Positions 52,937 through 60,771 of a stretch of 64,000 bases of DNA are shown here, one piece after another. The notes under the pieces are model-generated. The model was given only the letters and a program-made list of their open reading frames with translations, searched no databases and was not told the DNA's origin. This DNA is from Saccharopolyspora hirsuta (GTDB lineage Bacteria > Actinomycetota > Actinomycetes > Mycobacteriales > Pseudonocardiaceae), in NCBI RefSeq assembly GCF_008630535.1, contig NZ_VWPH01000001.1, positions 372,001 through 436,000 of the forward strand, given 5' to 3'. How positions within the stretch are numbered: position 1 is the stretch's first letter; each line of letters opens with the position of its first letter. The translations under genes and the position numbers were made by a program.

Positions 52937-54454
52937 TCACACCCGCGCGGGTACGGGTGCGGACCGCCGCGCGGTGGGGGTGGCGGCGGCGATCAGCGCG
53001 GCCAGCAGCGCCGCCGAACCAGCGACCATGAACACCCAGGAGTAGGCGGTCACCGACGGGTACTCGACGCCGGAGATCTGCACCACCGACCCCGTGGTCA
53101 GCGCCACCACGATGGCGCTGCAGCTGGACGTGCCGATCGAGCGGGCCAGGGTGTTCAGGCTGTTCGCGGCGGCGGTCTCGGCCGGTGGCACGGCCCGCAT
53201 GATCAGCGTCGGCAGCGCCCCGTAGGCCAGCGCGCCGCCGATCGCCACGACGGTCAGGTTGAACACCACCAGCGGCAGCGGGTCGTGCAGGAACGATCCG
53301 GCGAGGTTGCCCGCGGTCAGGACGGTCCCGCCGAGGATCAGCGTGGTGCGCGGGCCGTGCCGCCGGGAGATGCGCGCCGACAGCGGGGAGAACACGCCCA
53401 TCGCGCCGCCGATCGGCAGCAGCACCAGCCCGGTGACCACCAGCGACATGCCGAACCCGTAGCCGGTGCCGACCGGGGCCTGCAGGATCTGCGCGCCGAC
53501 CATGAACCCGGCGAACATGGCCAGCCCGATCAGCACCGAGGCGATGTTGGTCAGCAGCACCGCGGGCCGGGCCGAGACCCGCAGGTCCACCAGCGGCGAG
53601 GGGGTGCGCAGCTCGTAGCCGCCCCACACAACGAACAGCACGGCGGCGGCCAGCAGCAGGCCGAGCACCGCCGGGCTGGTCCAGCCCCAGTCGTTGCCCT
53701 TGGAGATCGCCAGCAGCAGGCAGGTCAGCGCCGCCGAGAGCCCCAGCGCGCCGACCAGGTCGAACCGCCCGCCGCTGCGCAGCGGGGATTCGGGCACCAC
53801 CAGCCGCACCAGCGCGAACTCGACGACGCTGAAGATCGCCGCACCGGCGAACAACCAGTGCCAGTTGAAGTGCTCGGCGACCAGCCCGGTCACCGGCAGC
53901 CCGACCGCGCCGCCGATGCCGAGCGTGGCGCTCATCAGCGCCACCCCGGAGGTGATCCGCTCCTCCGGCAGCTCGTCGCGCATGATGCTGATGCCCAGCG
54001 GGACCACGCCGATGGCCGCGCCCTGCAGCACCCGGCCGATCAGCACGGCCCCGAAGTCGTCGCTGACCGCGCCGATGGCGCTGCCCGCGGCCATGGCCGC
54101 CAGCGAGACCAGCAGCATCCGCCGCTTGCCGTACATGTCGCCGAGTCGGCCCAGCACCGGGGCGCACACCGCGCCCGCCACCAGGGTCGCGGTGATCAGC
54201 CAGGCCGCGTTGGCCGGTGTGGTGTTGAGCAGCCGGGGGAACTCCGGCAGCAGCGGCACGACCAGGGTCTGCATCAGCGACACCGCGATCCCGCAAGAGG
54301 CCAGCACGCCGATGACGACCCCGCCTCCCCGCGATTCGCGGTGGTGGTTGCGTTCGGGGGTGATCTCGCGCTTCGGGGACCCTTGTGGCTGGGTTGCGTC
54401 ACGTTCCCCTGAGGTGCGGTTGAGTGCGTCTGGACCAGGCCCAGGGGCGTTCAT
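52937..54454 (-). CDS. DHA2-type MFS multidrug exporter with a repeat-derived N-terminal tail
   Basis: A 14-helix MFS transporter. Typical DHA2 motifs include SLMQTLVVPLLPEFPRLL in helix 1, GRLGDMYGKRRMLL (motif A) and GVALMSATLGIGGAVGLPVTG (motif C). The ATG at 54454 has GAGGAG five bases upstream and lies just after two operator dyads, so it is the best start. It gives 505 residues, the first 49 of which come from leader repeat copy 2 and are hydrophilic (GERDATQP, KREITPERNHH). A GTG at 54307 would give a conventional 456-residue protein but is badly spaced from GGGGAGG. The substrate is unknown. Confidence 0.82.
   Translation of the reverse strand: MNAPGPGPDALNRTSGERDATQPQGSPKREITPERNHHRESRGGGVVIGVLASCGIAVSLMQTLVVPLLPEFPRLLNTTPANAAWLITATLVAGAVCAPVLGRLGDMYGKRRMLLVSLAAMAAGSAIGAVSDDFGAVLIGRVLQGAAIGVVPLGISIMRDELPEERITSGVALMSATLGIGGAVGLPVTGLVAEHFNWHWLFAGAAIFSVVEFALVRLVVPESPLRSGGRFDLVGALGLSAALTCLLLAISKGNDWGWTSPAVLGLLLAAAVLFVVWGGYELRTPSPLVDLRVSARPAVLLTNIASVLIGLAMFAGFMVGAQILQAPVGTGYGFGMSLVVTGLVLLPIGGAMGVFSPLSARISRRHGPRTTLILGGTVLTAGNLAGSFLHDPLPLVVFNLTVVAIGGALAYGALPTLIMRAVPPAETAAANSLNTLARSIGTSSCSAIVVALTTGSVVQISGVEYPSVTAYSWVFMVAGSAALLAALIAAATPTARRSAPVPARV
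54321..54450 (-). repeat. Dispersed leader repeat, copy 2 (within the MFS N-terminus)
   Basis: It matches copies 1, 3 and 4 over about 130 bp: CAACCGCACCTCAGGGGA, CGTGACGCAACCCAGCCACA, GCGAGATCACC, CGCAACCACCAC and a final GAATCGCGGGGAGGCGG. In the MFS reading frame it encodes residues with the pattern ERDATQPQ...KREITPERNHHRES. Confidence 0.85.
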
Positions 54455-54473
54455 CTGTGCTCCTCGCTGCGCG

Positions 54474-54512
54474 GTGAACTTGCGTTCACCAAGCAAGTAA
54501 ACCTGTGTTCAC
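54474..54512. promoter_or_regulatory. Two tandem operator dyads before the MFS exporter
   Basis: GTGAACTTGCGTTCAC (54474-54489) and GTAAACCTGTGTTCAC (54497-54512) fit one consensus, GTRAAC-N4-GTTCAC, centre to centre 23 bp. They sit 20 bp before the MFS start, a good position for repression by the downstream TetR protein. Confidence 0.7.
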
Positions 54513-54634
54513 CACGGCGCACAAGGGTCCGTCGGGGTGTGATCCCGTCCGGCGGAAGGTGTTTCGCCCGCACGTCGGTCCACAATGGACCCGCGGCGGG
54601 CAGGGGTTTCGGCTGGTCCCGAGCTGCTAGCGGC

Positions 54635-55294
54635 TCAGGTGAGCATGCGCTCCAGGACCATCCGGCGGCTGGAGAGCACGTGCTGCTTGGCCACCTCGGC
54701 CGCCCGGTCGGCGTCCCCGGCGGTGATCGCGGCCCGGATCGCGTCGTGCTCGCGGCAGACCCGCTCGGGTTCGAGGTTCATCCGGAACAGCCAGGCCAGC
54801 CTGCCGTGCAGCGGCTCCAGCATCGAGGCCAGCAGCTCGTTGCCGGACAGCTCCAGGAGCTTGCCGTGGAAGGCCTCGTTGGCGCTGGACATCTCCTCGA
54901 TCTCACCGGCCTCGTGGGCCTTGCTGGCCCGATCGACCAGCTCGGCCAGCACCGCGACGTCGCCGGACCCGGCGCGCTCGGCCGCCAGGCGCGCGGCGTA
55001 GACCTCCAGCGCCTCGCGCACCTCGAACAGCTCCTTGGCCTGCTCGCGGTCGAGGCCGCGGACGAACACGCCGCGGCGGCCGGGCGGCACGTCGACGAAG
55101 CCCTCGCTCTGCAGCATCCGGATCGCCTCCCGCACCGGGACGCGGGAGATCCCCAGCTCGACCGCGAGGTCCTGCTCGAAGATCCGGTCCCCGGGCAGCA
55201 ACCGGCCGTCGGCGATGCGCGCCTGCAGCTCCTGGCGCACCCGCTCGCGCAGGGGAACGCGGGGTTCCGCGGCTTGCTCTCCGGTGACCGACAC
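54635..55294 (-). CDS. FadR/GntR-family regulator
   Basis: A 219-residue GntR regulator with an FCD domain. The wHTH is in residues 15-75 (RIFEQDLAVELGISRVPVRE and PPGRRGVFVRG). Helical effector motifs include EAFHGKLLELSGNELLASML near 128-147, whose histidines would bind a metal. The GTG start has GAGGAGG at perfect spacing. It stands alone between the ABC exporter and MFS genes, all on the minus strand. Its target is not evident, though sugar-acid or organic-acid genes are usual for the family. Confidence 0.9.
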   Translation of the reverse strand: MSVTGEQAAEPRVPLRERVRQELQARIADGRLLPGDRIFEQDLAVELGISRVPVREAIRMLQSEGFVDVPPGRRGVFVRGLDREQAKELFEVREALEVYAARLAAERAGSGDVAVLAELVDRASKAHEAGEIEEMSSANEAFHGKLLELSGNELLASMLEPLHGRLAWLFRMNLEPERVCREHDAIRAAITAGDADRAAEVAKQHVLSSRRMVLERMLT

Positions 55295-55363
55295 GGTGCC
55301 TCCTCGTCGCTGGCTGCCGCACCACCCTAGGCCAGGGACCGGGCGGTGCGGCAGCGTTCGCGA

Positions 55364-56206
55364 TCAGATGCCGCGCTTCATCGCCCGGGTGCCCAGCAGC
55401 AGGCCGACCGCGGCGATCGCCACCGCGGCGAGCCCGCCCGCCAGCACCGACGGGTCCAGCAGCTGGCCGGAGAACAGCGCCCGCTCGGCGTCGGCGATGT
55501 GCGAGACCGGGTTGATCCGCGCCACCACCTGCAGCCACGCCGGTCCGAAGTCCATCGGCAGCAGCACCCCGGACAGCAGCATCAGCGGGAACAGGGCCAG
55601 CTGGGTGATCGCGTAGAACAGCTCACCGCCGGGGTGCGAGGCGATGGCCACCAGGTAGGACAGCGAGCCCAGCCCGACGCCGAACACCAGCAGCAGCGCC
55701 AGCCCGGCCAGCACGCCGACGGGGTGCAGCTGGAAGCCCAGCGGCACCGACAGCGCGATGAGCAGCGCGGCCTGCACCAGCAGCAGGGCGAACTCCTTGA
55801 GGGTGCGGCCGACGAGCATCGCCGAGCGGCTCAGCGGCGTCACCAGCATCCGCTCGTGCGAGCCGCTGCCCAGCTCGACCAGCAGGTTGTACCCGGCCAT
55901 CATCGGCCCGAACAGGCACATCATCACCAGGATGCCGGGCACGAACCACTGCCACGGCGAGCTGCCGAAGCCGGAGGTCCCGGCCAGCAGCGGGCCGAAC
56001 AGGAACAGGAACAGCAGCGGCTGCGCCATGCTGAGCAGGATCGTCGCCGGTTCCCGCAGGGCCGGGGTGATCTCCCGCTGGAAGACCGTCGCGGTGTCGC
56101 GGAAGAAGTGCGGTCCCGCCTCCGGTTCCGCCTCTCCGCGTTTTTCAGTGGTGGTTGCGTTTGGTGTCGTTCTTGCGTTTTGCGGTTTCTTGTGGCTGGG
56201 TTGCAT
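55364..56206 (-). CDS. ABC-2 type exporter permease (DrrB-like)
   Basis: A 280-residue ABC-2 permease with six membrane helices. The N-terminal FFRDTATVFQREITPALREP coupling helix, LSMAQPLLFLFLFGPLLAG, VPGILVMMCLFGPMMAGYNL and RMLVTPLSRSAMLVGRTLKE are those of daunorubicin-type exporters. No start codon exists close to the first conserved helix, so translation must begin within leader repeat copy 3, most simply at the ATG 56206. That gives a 32-residue hydrophilic tail (QPSHKKPQNA...). This frame differs from the one read in copies 2 and 4. It works with the ATPase gene upstream. Confidence 0.85.
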   Translation of the reverse strand: MQPSHKKPQNARTTPNATTTEKRGEAEPEAGPHFFRDTATVFQREITPALREPATILLSMAQPLLFLFLFGPLLAGTSGFGSSPWQWFVPGILVMMCLFGPMMAGYNLLVELGSGSHERMLVTPLSRSAMLVGRTLKEFALLLVQAALLIALSVPLGFQLHPVGVLAGLALLLVFGVGLGSLSYLVAIASHPGGELFYAITQLALFPLMLLSGVLLPMDFGPAWLQVVARINPVSHIADAERALFSGQLLDPSVLAGGLAAVAIAAVGLLLGTRAMKRGI

Positions 56207-56260
56207 CACGGTCCCCTTGGGTGCGGTTGAGCGGAACTCCGGTTGGCGCAAGAGGTGTCA
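56127..56260 (-). repeat. Dispersed leader repeat, copy 3 (between ABC ATPase and permease)
   Basis: Minus-strand sequence CAACCGCACCCAAGGGGACC, GTGATGCAACCCAGCCACAA, ACGCAACCACCACTGA and CGCGGAGAGGCGGAA aligns with the other three copies. It fills the whole space between the ATPase stop and the permease body, and both the ATPase stop and the presumed permease start fall inside or at its edge. Confidence 0.85.
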
Positions 56261-56261
56261 C
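56145..56261 (-). CDS. Possible 38-residue peptide encoded by leader repeat copy 3
   Basis: A GTG overlaps the TGA of the ABC ATPase gene (GTGA) and opens a frame of 38 codons, ending TKRNHH-stop. Its middle, GDRDATQPQETAKRK, matches the frames translated in copies 2 (GERDATQP) and 4 (GDRDATQPRETPKRE). It is basic and hydrophilic and overlaps the permease start in another frame. It may be a leader peptide coupling ATPase and permease translation, or a chance frame; only the shared frame in three copies argues for translation. Confidence 0.35.
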   Translation of the reverse strand: MTPLAPTGVPLNRTQGDRDATQPQETAKRKNDTKRNHH

Positions 56262-57211
56262 GTTTCGCTCTCGCGCAGGCTCCGGCCGGTCAGGGCGAGG
56301 AAGACGTCGTCCAACGTGGGGCGGGCGGTTTCCGCCGCGACCGACTTGACGCCGTTGTTCTCCAGCGCGCGCAGGTACTCCGGCAGCGCGGTGTCGGCGC
56401 GTGGCACCCGGACGCGGATGGTGTGGTTCTCGACGGTCACCGCGTCGGTTTCGGCGATGCGCGCTGCCGTCTCGGCCGCTGCTGCCACGTCCGGCGGGGC
56501 GACGGTGATCGTGATGCGGTCCCCGGCGAGGTCGGCCTTGAGCTGACCGGGCGTGCCGTCGGCGATGACCCGGCCGTGGTCGACGATCACCACCCGCTCG
56601 GCCATGCTGTCGGCCTCGTCGAGGTAGTGGGTGGTGAACAGCAGCGTGGCGCGGTGCTCGGCGCGCAGCCGCAGCACGTGCTCCCAGATGTTGGCGCGGC
56701 TGTGCGGGTCCAGCCCGGTGGACGGCTCGTCCAGGAACAGCAGCTCGGGCCGGTTGACCAGGCCCATCGCGATGTCCAGGCGGCGGCGCTGGCCGCCGGA
56801 GAGGGTGCCGGGCTTGCGGTCGGCCAGCGCGGTGAGGTCGAGCAGCTCCAGCACCTCGTCGGCGCGGCGGCGGGCGTCGCGGCGGGACAGGCCGTAGCTG
56901 CGGCCCTGGGTGATCAGCTCGTCGCGGGCCCGGTAGTTCTCCCCGGCGCTGTTCTTCTGCCCCACGTACCCGATGCGGGCGCGCACGGCCGCGGGCTCGG
57001 TGCGGATGTCGTGCCCGGCCACGGTGGCGGTGCCGGAGGTGGGCGGCAGCAGCGTGGTGAGCATCCGCAGGCTGGTCGACTTCCCGGCGCCGTTCGGACC
57101 GAGGAAGGCGACCAGCTGACCGGGTTCGACGTCGAGGTCCAGGCCGCGGACGGCCTCGACGGGTTTGCGTCTGACGGTGAACCTGCGGGTCAGGCCGCGG
57201 GCGCGGATCAT
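56258..57211 (-). CDS. ABC exporter ATPase (DrrA-like)
   Basis: A 317-residue ABC ATPase of the daunorubicin-resistance DrrA family. Walker A GPNGAGKST is at about 43-51, the Q-loop at GYVGQKNSAGENY near 87-99, signature TLSGGQRRRLDIAMGL near 138-153, and Walker B LLFLDEPSTGLDP near 160-172. The C-terminal extension (VRVPRADTALPEYLRALENN) is typical of DrrA-type proteins. CAGGAG is six bases from the ATG. With the permease it should export a lipophilic drug or lipid. No biosynthetic genes are near. Confidence 0.93.
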   Translation of the reverse strand: MIRARGLTRRFTVRRKPVEAVRGLDLDVEPGQLVAFLGPNGAGKSTSLRMLTTLLPPTSGTATVAGHDIRTEPAAVRARIGYVGQKNSAGENYRARDELITQGRSYGLSRRDARRRADEVLELLDLTALADRKPGTLSGGQRRRLDIAMGLVNRPELLFLDEPSTGLDPHSRANIWEHVLRLRAEHRATLLFTTHYLDEADSMAERVVIVDHGRVIADGTPGQLKADLAGDRITITVAPPDVAAAAETAARIAETDAVTVENHTIRVRVPRADTALPEYLRALENNGVKSVAAETARPTLDDVFLALTGRSLRESET

Positions 57212-57456
57212 CGACGACTCCTGTCCGGTAGAGCGCCCGCCGAATGCGGGCACGACGAAGAAACCCCAGTTCAGGGGCGGTTTCGGGATGAACTCGATCC
57301 TGCCCGGGCGCGGGGCCGCCGGTCAAACGTGAACAGCACTTTCATGTTTGCGTTGACCTGCGAAAACGCCATTCGTGGGCGGTCTCGGCTGGCCGGGCGA
57401 ATCGGACGAATGCGCAGTTCGGAGGCGGCCCGGGAGGAATTCCGGGGAAATTTTGC

Positions 57457-57502
57457 TGTGAACCTGAGGTTTACACGTGGTACTGTAAACCTCAGGTTCA
57501 CA
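57457..57502. promoter_or_regulatory. Perfect 18-bp inverted repeat with two AACCTSAGGTT sites
   Basis: TGTGAACCTGAGGTTTAC and GTAAACCTCAGGTTCACA are exact reverse complements with a 10-bp spacer. Each arm contains an 11-bp palindrome (AACCTGAGGTT, AACCTCAGGTT), 27 bp centre to centre. It ends 13 bp before the start codon of the next gene, overlapping its expected promoter, so it is probably an autoregulatory operator. Confidence 0.75.
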
Positions 57503-57515
57503 AGGAGGTTGGAAG

Positions 57516-58169
57516 GTGGAAGAGGTCGGGAGGTTGGTGCGGCAGCTGGCCGAGGCGTCGCCGGTCGAGGTGGTCGACCCGGGGCCCAAGGCCAGCGATG
57601 TCGGCGACGAGCAGGCGCGGCGGTTGCGCGCGCTGAGCAGGTTCCGGGCGGCGCTGGACGCCGAGGAGCGGGTGGCCGAGGCGGCGCTGCGGCAGACCGC
57701 GGAGGCCGCGGAGGAGTCGGTCTGGCTGGGCGCCAGCCTGGCCGACCTGAGCGCGGTCACCGGGCGCACCCGCCAGGCGGCGCGGAAGCGCTGGCCGGAG
57801 CTCGGCGACGTCTACCGCCGCCGCAAGTGGCTGGGCAACCACGTGGAGGACATCACCCACATGGCCGGGCTCCTGGCGTCCCGCGCCGACGACCTGGTGC
57901 CCACCTGGGGCCACGGCACGTTCATGCGGTTGATCCGCGAGCTCCGCGAGGGCATCCAGCGCTGCGAGGCGGACTTCGCCGCGGACGCCCAGGGCGGCGA
58001 GCACCCGGCGGCCCGCTGGCGGGCCCTGGACGACCTGGTCAACGTGACCCTGCGCGGAGCTGTCGAAGCGGCGGGCGAACCGCAAACGCCGGAAGCGGAC
58101 TTCGCCCTCCACGGGGCCAAGGGCGTCCTCGGCTACTACGACCACGCAACCGCGTCCGAGGACGCCTGA
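57516..58169 (+). CDS. Putative DNA-binding protein under an inverted-repeat operator
   Basis: A 217-residue protein of unknown family name. A central region SLADLSAVTGRTRQAARKRW near 73-92 has the spacing of a helix-turn-helix, followed by a basic stretch (YRRRKWLGNH). The N-terminal third is a long charged helix (ARRLRALSRFRAALDAEERV), and the rest is helical with tryptophan/histidine residues. The GTG start has AAGGAGG at eight bases. The perfect inverted repeat directly upstream suggests it regulates itself. Its stop lies one base from the stop of the convergent Ca2+/H+ antiporter gene. Confidence 0.65.
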   Translation: MEEVGRLVRQLAEASPVEVVDPGPKASDVGDEQARRLRALSRFRAALDAEERVAEAALRQTAEAAEESVWLGASLADLSAVTGRTRQAARKRWPELGDVYRRRKWLGNHVEDITHMAGLLASRADDLVPTWGHGTFMRLIRELREGIQRCEADFAADAQGGEHPAARWRALDDLVNVTLRGAVEAAGEPQTPEADFALHGAKGVLGYYDHATASEDA

Positions 58170-58170
58170 C

Positions 58171-59307
58171 TCACGAGAACACGGCGAGCCCGTAGATCAG
58201 GAAGACCAGCAGGTGCGCAGCACCGTGCAGGGGCGTGACCTTCTTGCCCGCGAACGTCGTGATCGAGAGCAGGAGGGTCACGCCGAGCAGCACCAGATTG
58301 GTCGGGCTCTCGGCGAGCACGACGGTCTGCCCGGTCAGCAGTCCGATGGTCAGCACTGCGGGGATGGTCAGGCCGACGGTGGACACCAGGGCGCCGTGGC
58401 AGAGGTTGCTCACGCGCTGGATCTCCCCGCTGTGCGCGGCCCGGATCGCGGTGATCGTCTCCGGGAGGAACACGATCATCGCGATCAGGATGCCGGACAG
58501 CGCCACCGGAGCCCCGGCGCGGTCGAGACCGTCGTCCAGCAGCGCGGCCATGTCGTGCGACAGCAGCACGATGGGGACCACGGTCAGCACGAGGGCGAGT
58601 GCCCGCAGTGCCAGCTCGGAGCGGTGCTGCGACAGGACCTCGGTGATGGCGGTGCGCCGCTCCGGGGTGGTGTCGTGCTGCGCCGAGACCTCCTGGAAGT
58701 CCCCGCGCTGCTTGCCCATCTGCCGCTGGAGGAAGAAGGCGTACAGGAGCACGGTCAGCACGATGACCGGGATCTCCTGCCCGGCCCCGTAGGCACCGCC
58801 CGAGCCGATCAGGCCGGGCAGGGCGAAGGCGAGGGTGCTGAGCACCACGAGCAGCGACAGGTAGGCGGAGACCCCGGTGCGATTGGGTTCGAGGGTGTCG
58901 TGCCGCAGACCGCCGACGAGCAGCGCGACGCCGATGACCAGGTTCATGATGATCATCGAGACGGCCATCACCGAGTCGCGCGCGATGGTGGCGTGCTCCC
59001 CGGGCCCGAGCATGACCGCCGAGATCAGGACGACCTCGATCAGCACGATGGACAGCGTCAGCACGAGCGTGCCGTAGGGATCGCCGAGCCGGTGCGCCAG
59101 GTGCTCGGCCTGCGCGACCACGCCGAAGGCGCAGACGACGATCACGCCGACGATGCCGCCGAGCACGCCGACCAGCGCCGGACCCGGAAGGTGCGCCGAG
59201 AGAACCGGTTCGGCCGCGATGACCCCGAAGAACGCGCCCCAGCCCAACAAGAGCCGGAAGACGACAGCGGGAGTGATGACGCTTCGAAAGGTGGATGCTG
59301 TCCGCAC
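58171..59307 (-). CDS. Calcium/proton antiporter (ChaA/CaCA family)
   Basis: A 378-residue membrane protein with about eleven helices. It shows the two inverted alpha-repeats of the CaCA superfamily: GDPYGTLVLTLSIVLIEVVL near 75-94 and IVFLPETITAIRAAHSGEIQ near 286-305, each with the acidic residue that binds Ca2+. It most resembles ChaA. A GTG is the start codon, with AGGTG about eight bases upstream. It is monocistronic, and its promoter side faces the 3' end of the E2 gene. Likely role: Ca2+ (or Na+/K+) export at alkaline pH. Confidence 0.88.
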   Translation of the reverse strand: MRTASTFRSVITPAVVFRLLLGWGAFFGVIAAEPVLSAHLPGPALVGVLGGIVGVIVVCAFGVVAQAEHLAHRLGDPYGTLVLTLSIVLIEVVLISAVMLGPGEHATIARDSVMAVSMIIMNLVIGVALLVGGLRHDTLEPNRTGVSAYLSLLVVLSTLAFALPGLIGSGGAYGAGQEIPVIVLTVLLYAFFLQRQMGKQRGDFQEVSAQHDTTPERRTAITEVLSQHRSELALRALALVLTVVPIVLLSHDMAALLDDGLDRAGAPVALSGILIAMIVFLPETITAIRAAHSGEIQRVSNLCHGALVSTVGLTIPAVLTIGLLTGQTVVLAESPTNLVLLGVTLLLSITTFAGKKVTPLHGAAHLLVFLIYGLAVFS

Positions 59308-59436
59308 CGACGTGCACCTGATTCTGCTGGGCCGTCCCTGCTCGCGATGTCGCTCACGGGTCGTCCCGCTCGCACCTCCGTACCCCCACCCTACCCGCCC
59401 CCCCCCGGAAGCCGGACTCCCGGGGCGCGGGGCGGA

Positions 59437-60771
59437 TCACAGGTCGGCGAGGGTGGTGATGGGGTTTTCGACGCAGTCGGCGATGTGGCGGAGGAAGCCT
59501 CCTGCTGTTCCTCCGTCGCAGACGCGGTGGTCGAAGGTCAGGGAGAGCTGGGTGACCTTGCGGAGGGTCAGTTCTCCCCGGTGGGCCCAGGGTTTGTCGG
59601 TGATGCGGCCGACGCCGAGGATCGCCGCTTCCGGGTGGTTGATGATCGGCGTCGAGCCGTCCACGCCGAACACGCCGTAGTTGTTGAGGGTGAAGGTGCC
59701 TCCGGTGAGGTGCTTGGGTTCCAGGTCGCCCGCGCGGGCTCGTTCGGTGCGGTGGGCGATCGCTTCGGCGAGCTGCGCGGTGGTCATCTCGTGCGCGTCG
59801 TGGACCACCGGGACCACCAGGCCGCGCGGGGTCTGGGCGGCGAAGCCGAGGCCGATGCGGGAGTGCTGGACGATCTCGTTGCGGTCGGTGTCCACCGATG
59901 CGTTGAGCTCCGGGAACCGGCGCAGCCCGGCGACGCAGAACCGCGCGAGCAGCGCCAGCAGGCCGATCCCGCGGGCTTTGAGCGCGTCGCGGGCCTCCAG
60001 GAGGCGGGTCGCGTCGACGTCCACCCACGTGCTGGCGTCCGGGATCTCGCGGCGGCTCCGGGTGAGCTTGTCGGCCACCGCGCCGCGCAGGCCCCGCAGC
60101 GGGGTGCGGATCTCCTGCGGCCGTGCGGGTTCGGGCTGCCGGGCCGATTCCACGTCGCGGCGCAGGATCACGCCGCCCGGGCCAGATCCGTCCACAGCGG
60201 ACAGGTCGATGCCGTGCTGCTTCGCGAGCCGACGCACGATCGGCGACAGCACGCGCGGAGCTCCGGTGCCGTTGGTCGGCGGTACGGCGTGGACGGGCCG
60301 GGCGCGGTTCCTGCGCCGACGCGTTGCGGTCCCGGTCCCGTAGCCGACGAGCACGTTGCCGGATCCGGCACGCTCCTCGGTCCGGTGCTGCTCGTGCGGG
60401 GAGTCCGGGCTGGTGATCGTGGTCAGCGGGGCGCCCACCGCGATGACGTCACCGGGCTCGCCGTGCAGCGCCTCGACGACTCCGGCGTGCGGGCAGGGCA
60501 CGTCCACGACCGCCTTGGCGGTCTCCACCTCGACCACCACCTGGTCGGCCTCGACCCGGTCGCCGACCGCGACGTGCCAGCGGACGATCTCCGCCTCGGT
60601 CAGTCCTTCGCCCAGGTCGGGCAAAGCGAACACAGCTCCGCCTCTCCGCGATTCACCGTGGTGGTCGCGTTCGGAGGTGATCTCGCGTTTCGGGGTTTCT
60701 CGTGGCTGGGTTGCGTCACGGTCCCCTGAGGTGCCGTTGCGCGGGACTGGGTTTGACACAGGGCTGCTCAC
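59437..60771 (-). CDS. Branched-chain 2-oxoacid dehydrogenase E2 (dihydrolipoamide acyltransferase)
   Basis: E2 core of the oxoacid dehydrogenase complex. The lipoyl domain (FALPDLGEGLTEAEIVRWHV, lipoyl lysine in VETAKAVVDV), linker, peripheral subunit-binding domain (LSPIVRRLAKQHGIDLSAVD) and catalytic domain with TFDHRVCDGG are present. The start is ambiguous. A GTG at 60771 overlaps the E1-beta stop (GTGA) behind GGAGG and gives 444 residues with a 46-residue repeat-derived N-terminal tail. A GTG at 60633 behind GGAGAGG gives a conventional 398 residues. The coupled GTG is listed because copies 2 and 3 use the same frame. No E3 gene is adjacent. Confidence 0.85.
   Translation of the reverse strand: MSSPVSNPVPRNGTSGDRDATQPRETPKREITSERDHHGESRRGGAVFALPDLGEGLTEAEIVRWHVAVGDRVEADQVVVEVETAKAVVDVPCPHAGVVEALHGEPGDVIAVGAPLTTITSPDSPHEQHRTEERAGSGNVLVGYGTGTATRRRRNRARPVHAVPPTNGTGAPRVLSPIVRRLAKQHGIDLSAVDGSGPGGVILRRDVESARQPEPARPQEIRTPLRGLRGAVADKLTRSRREIPDASTWVDVDATRLLEARDALKARGIGLLALLARFCVAGLRRFPELNASVDTDRNEIVQHSRIGLGFAAQTPRGLVVPVVHDAHEMTTAQLAEAIAHRTERARAGDLEPKHLTGGTFTLNNYGVFGVDGSTPIINHPEAAILGVGRITDKPWAHRGELTLRKVTQLSLTFDHRVCDGGTAGGFLRHIADCVENPITTLADL
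60637..60770 (-). repeat. Dispersed leader repeat, copy 4 (between E1-beta and E2)
   Basis: Minus-strand CACCTCAGGGGACCGTG, ACGCAACCCAGCCACGAGAA, ACGCGAGATCACC, CGCGACCACCACGGTGAATC and GCGGAGAGGCGGA align with the other copies. It occupies the entire E1-beta/E2 junction. It can be read in frame into E2 with the pattern GDRDATQPRETPKREIT. Confidence 0.85.

Noticed and set aside
46537..60770. Leader repeats as a known riboswitch (glycine, SAM, ykkC, ZTP)
   Set aside because: None of those consensus cores was recognised, and predicted stems are not conserved among the four copies.
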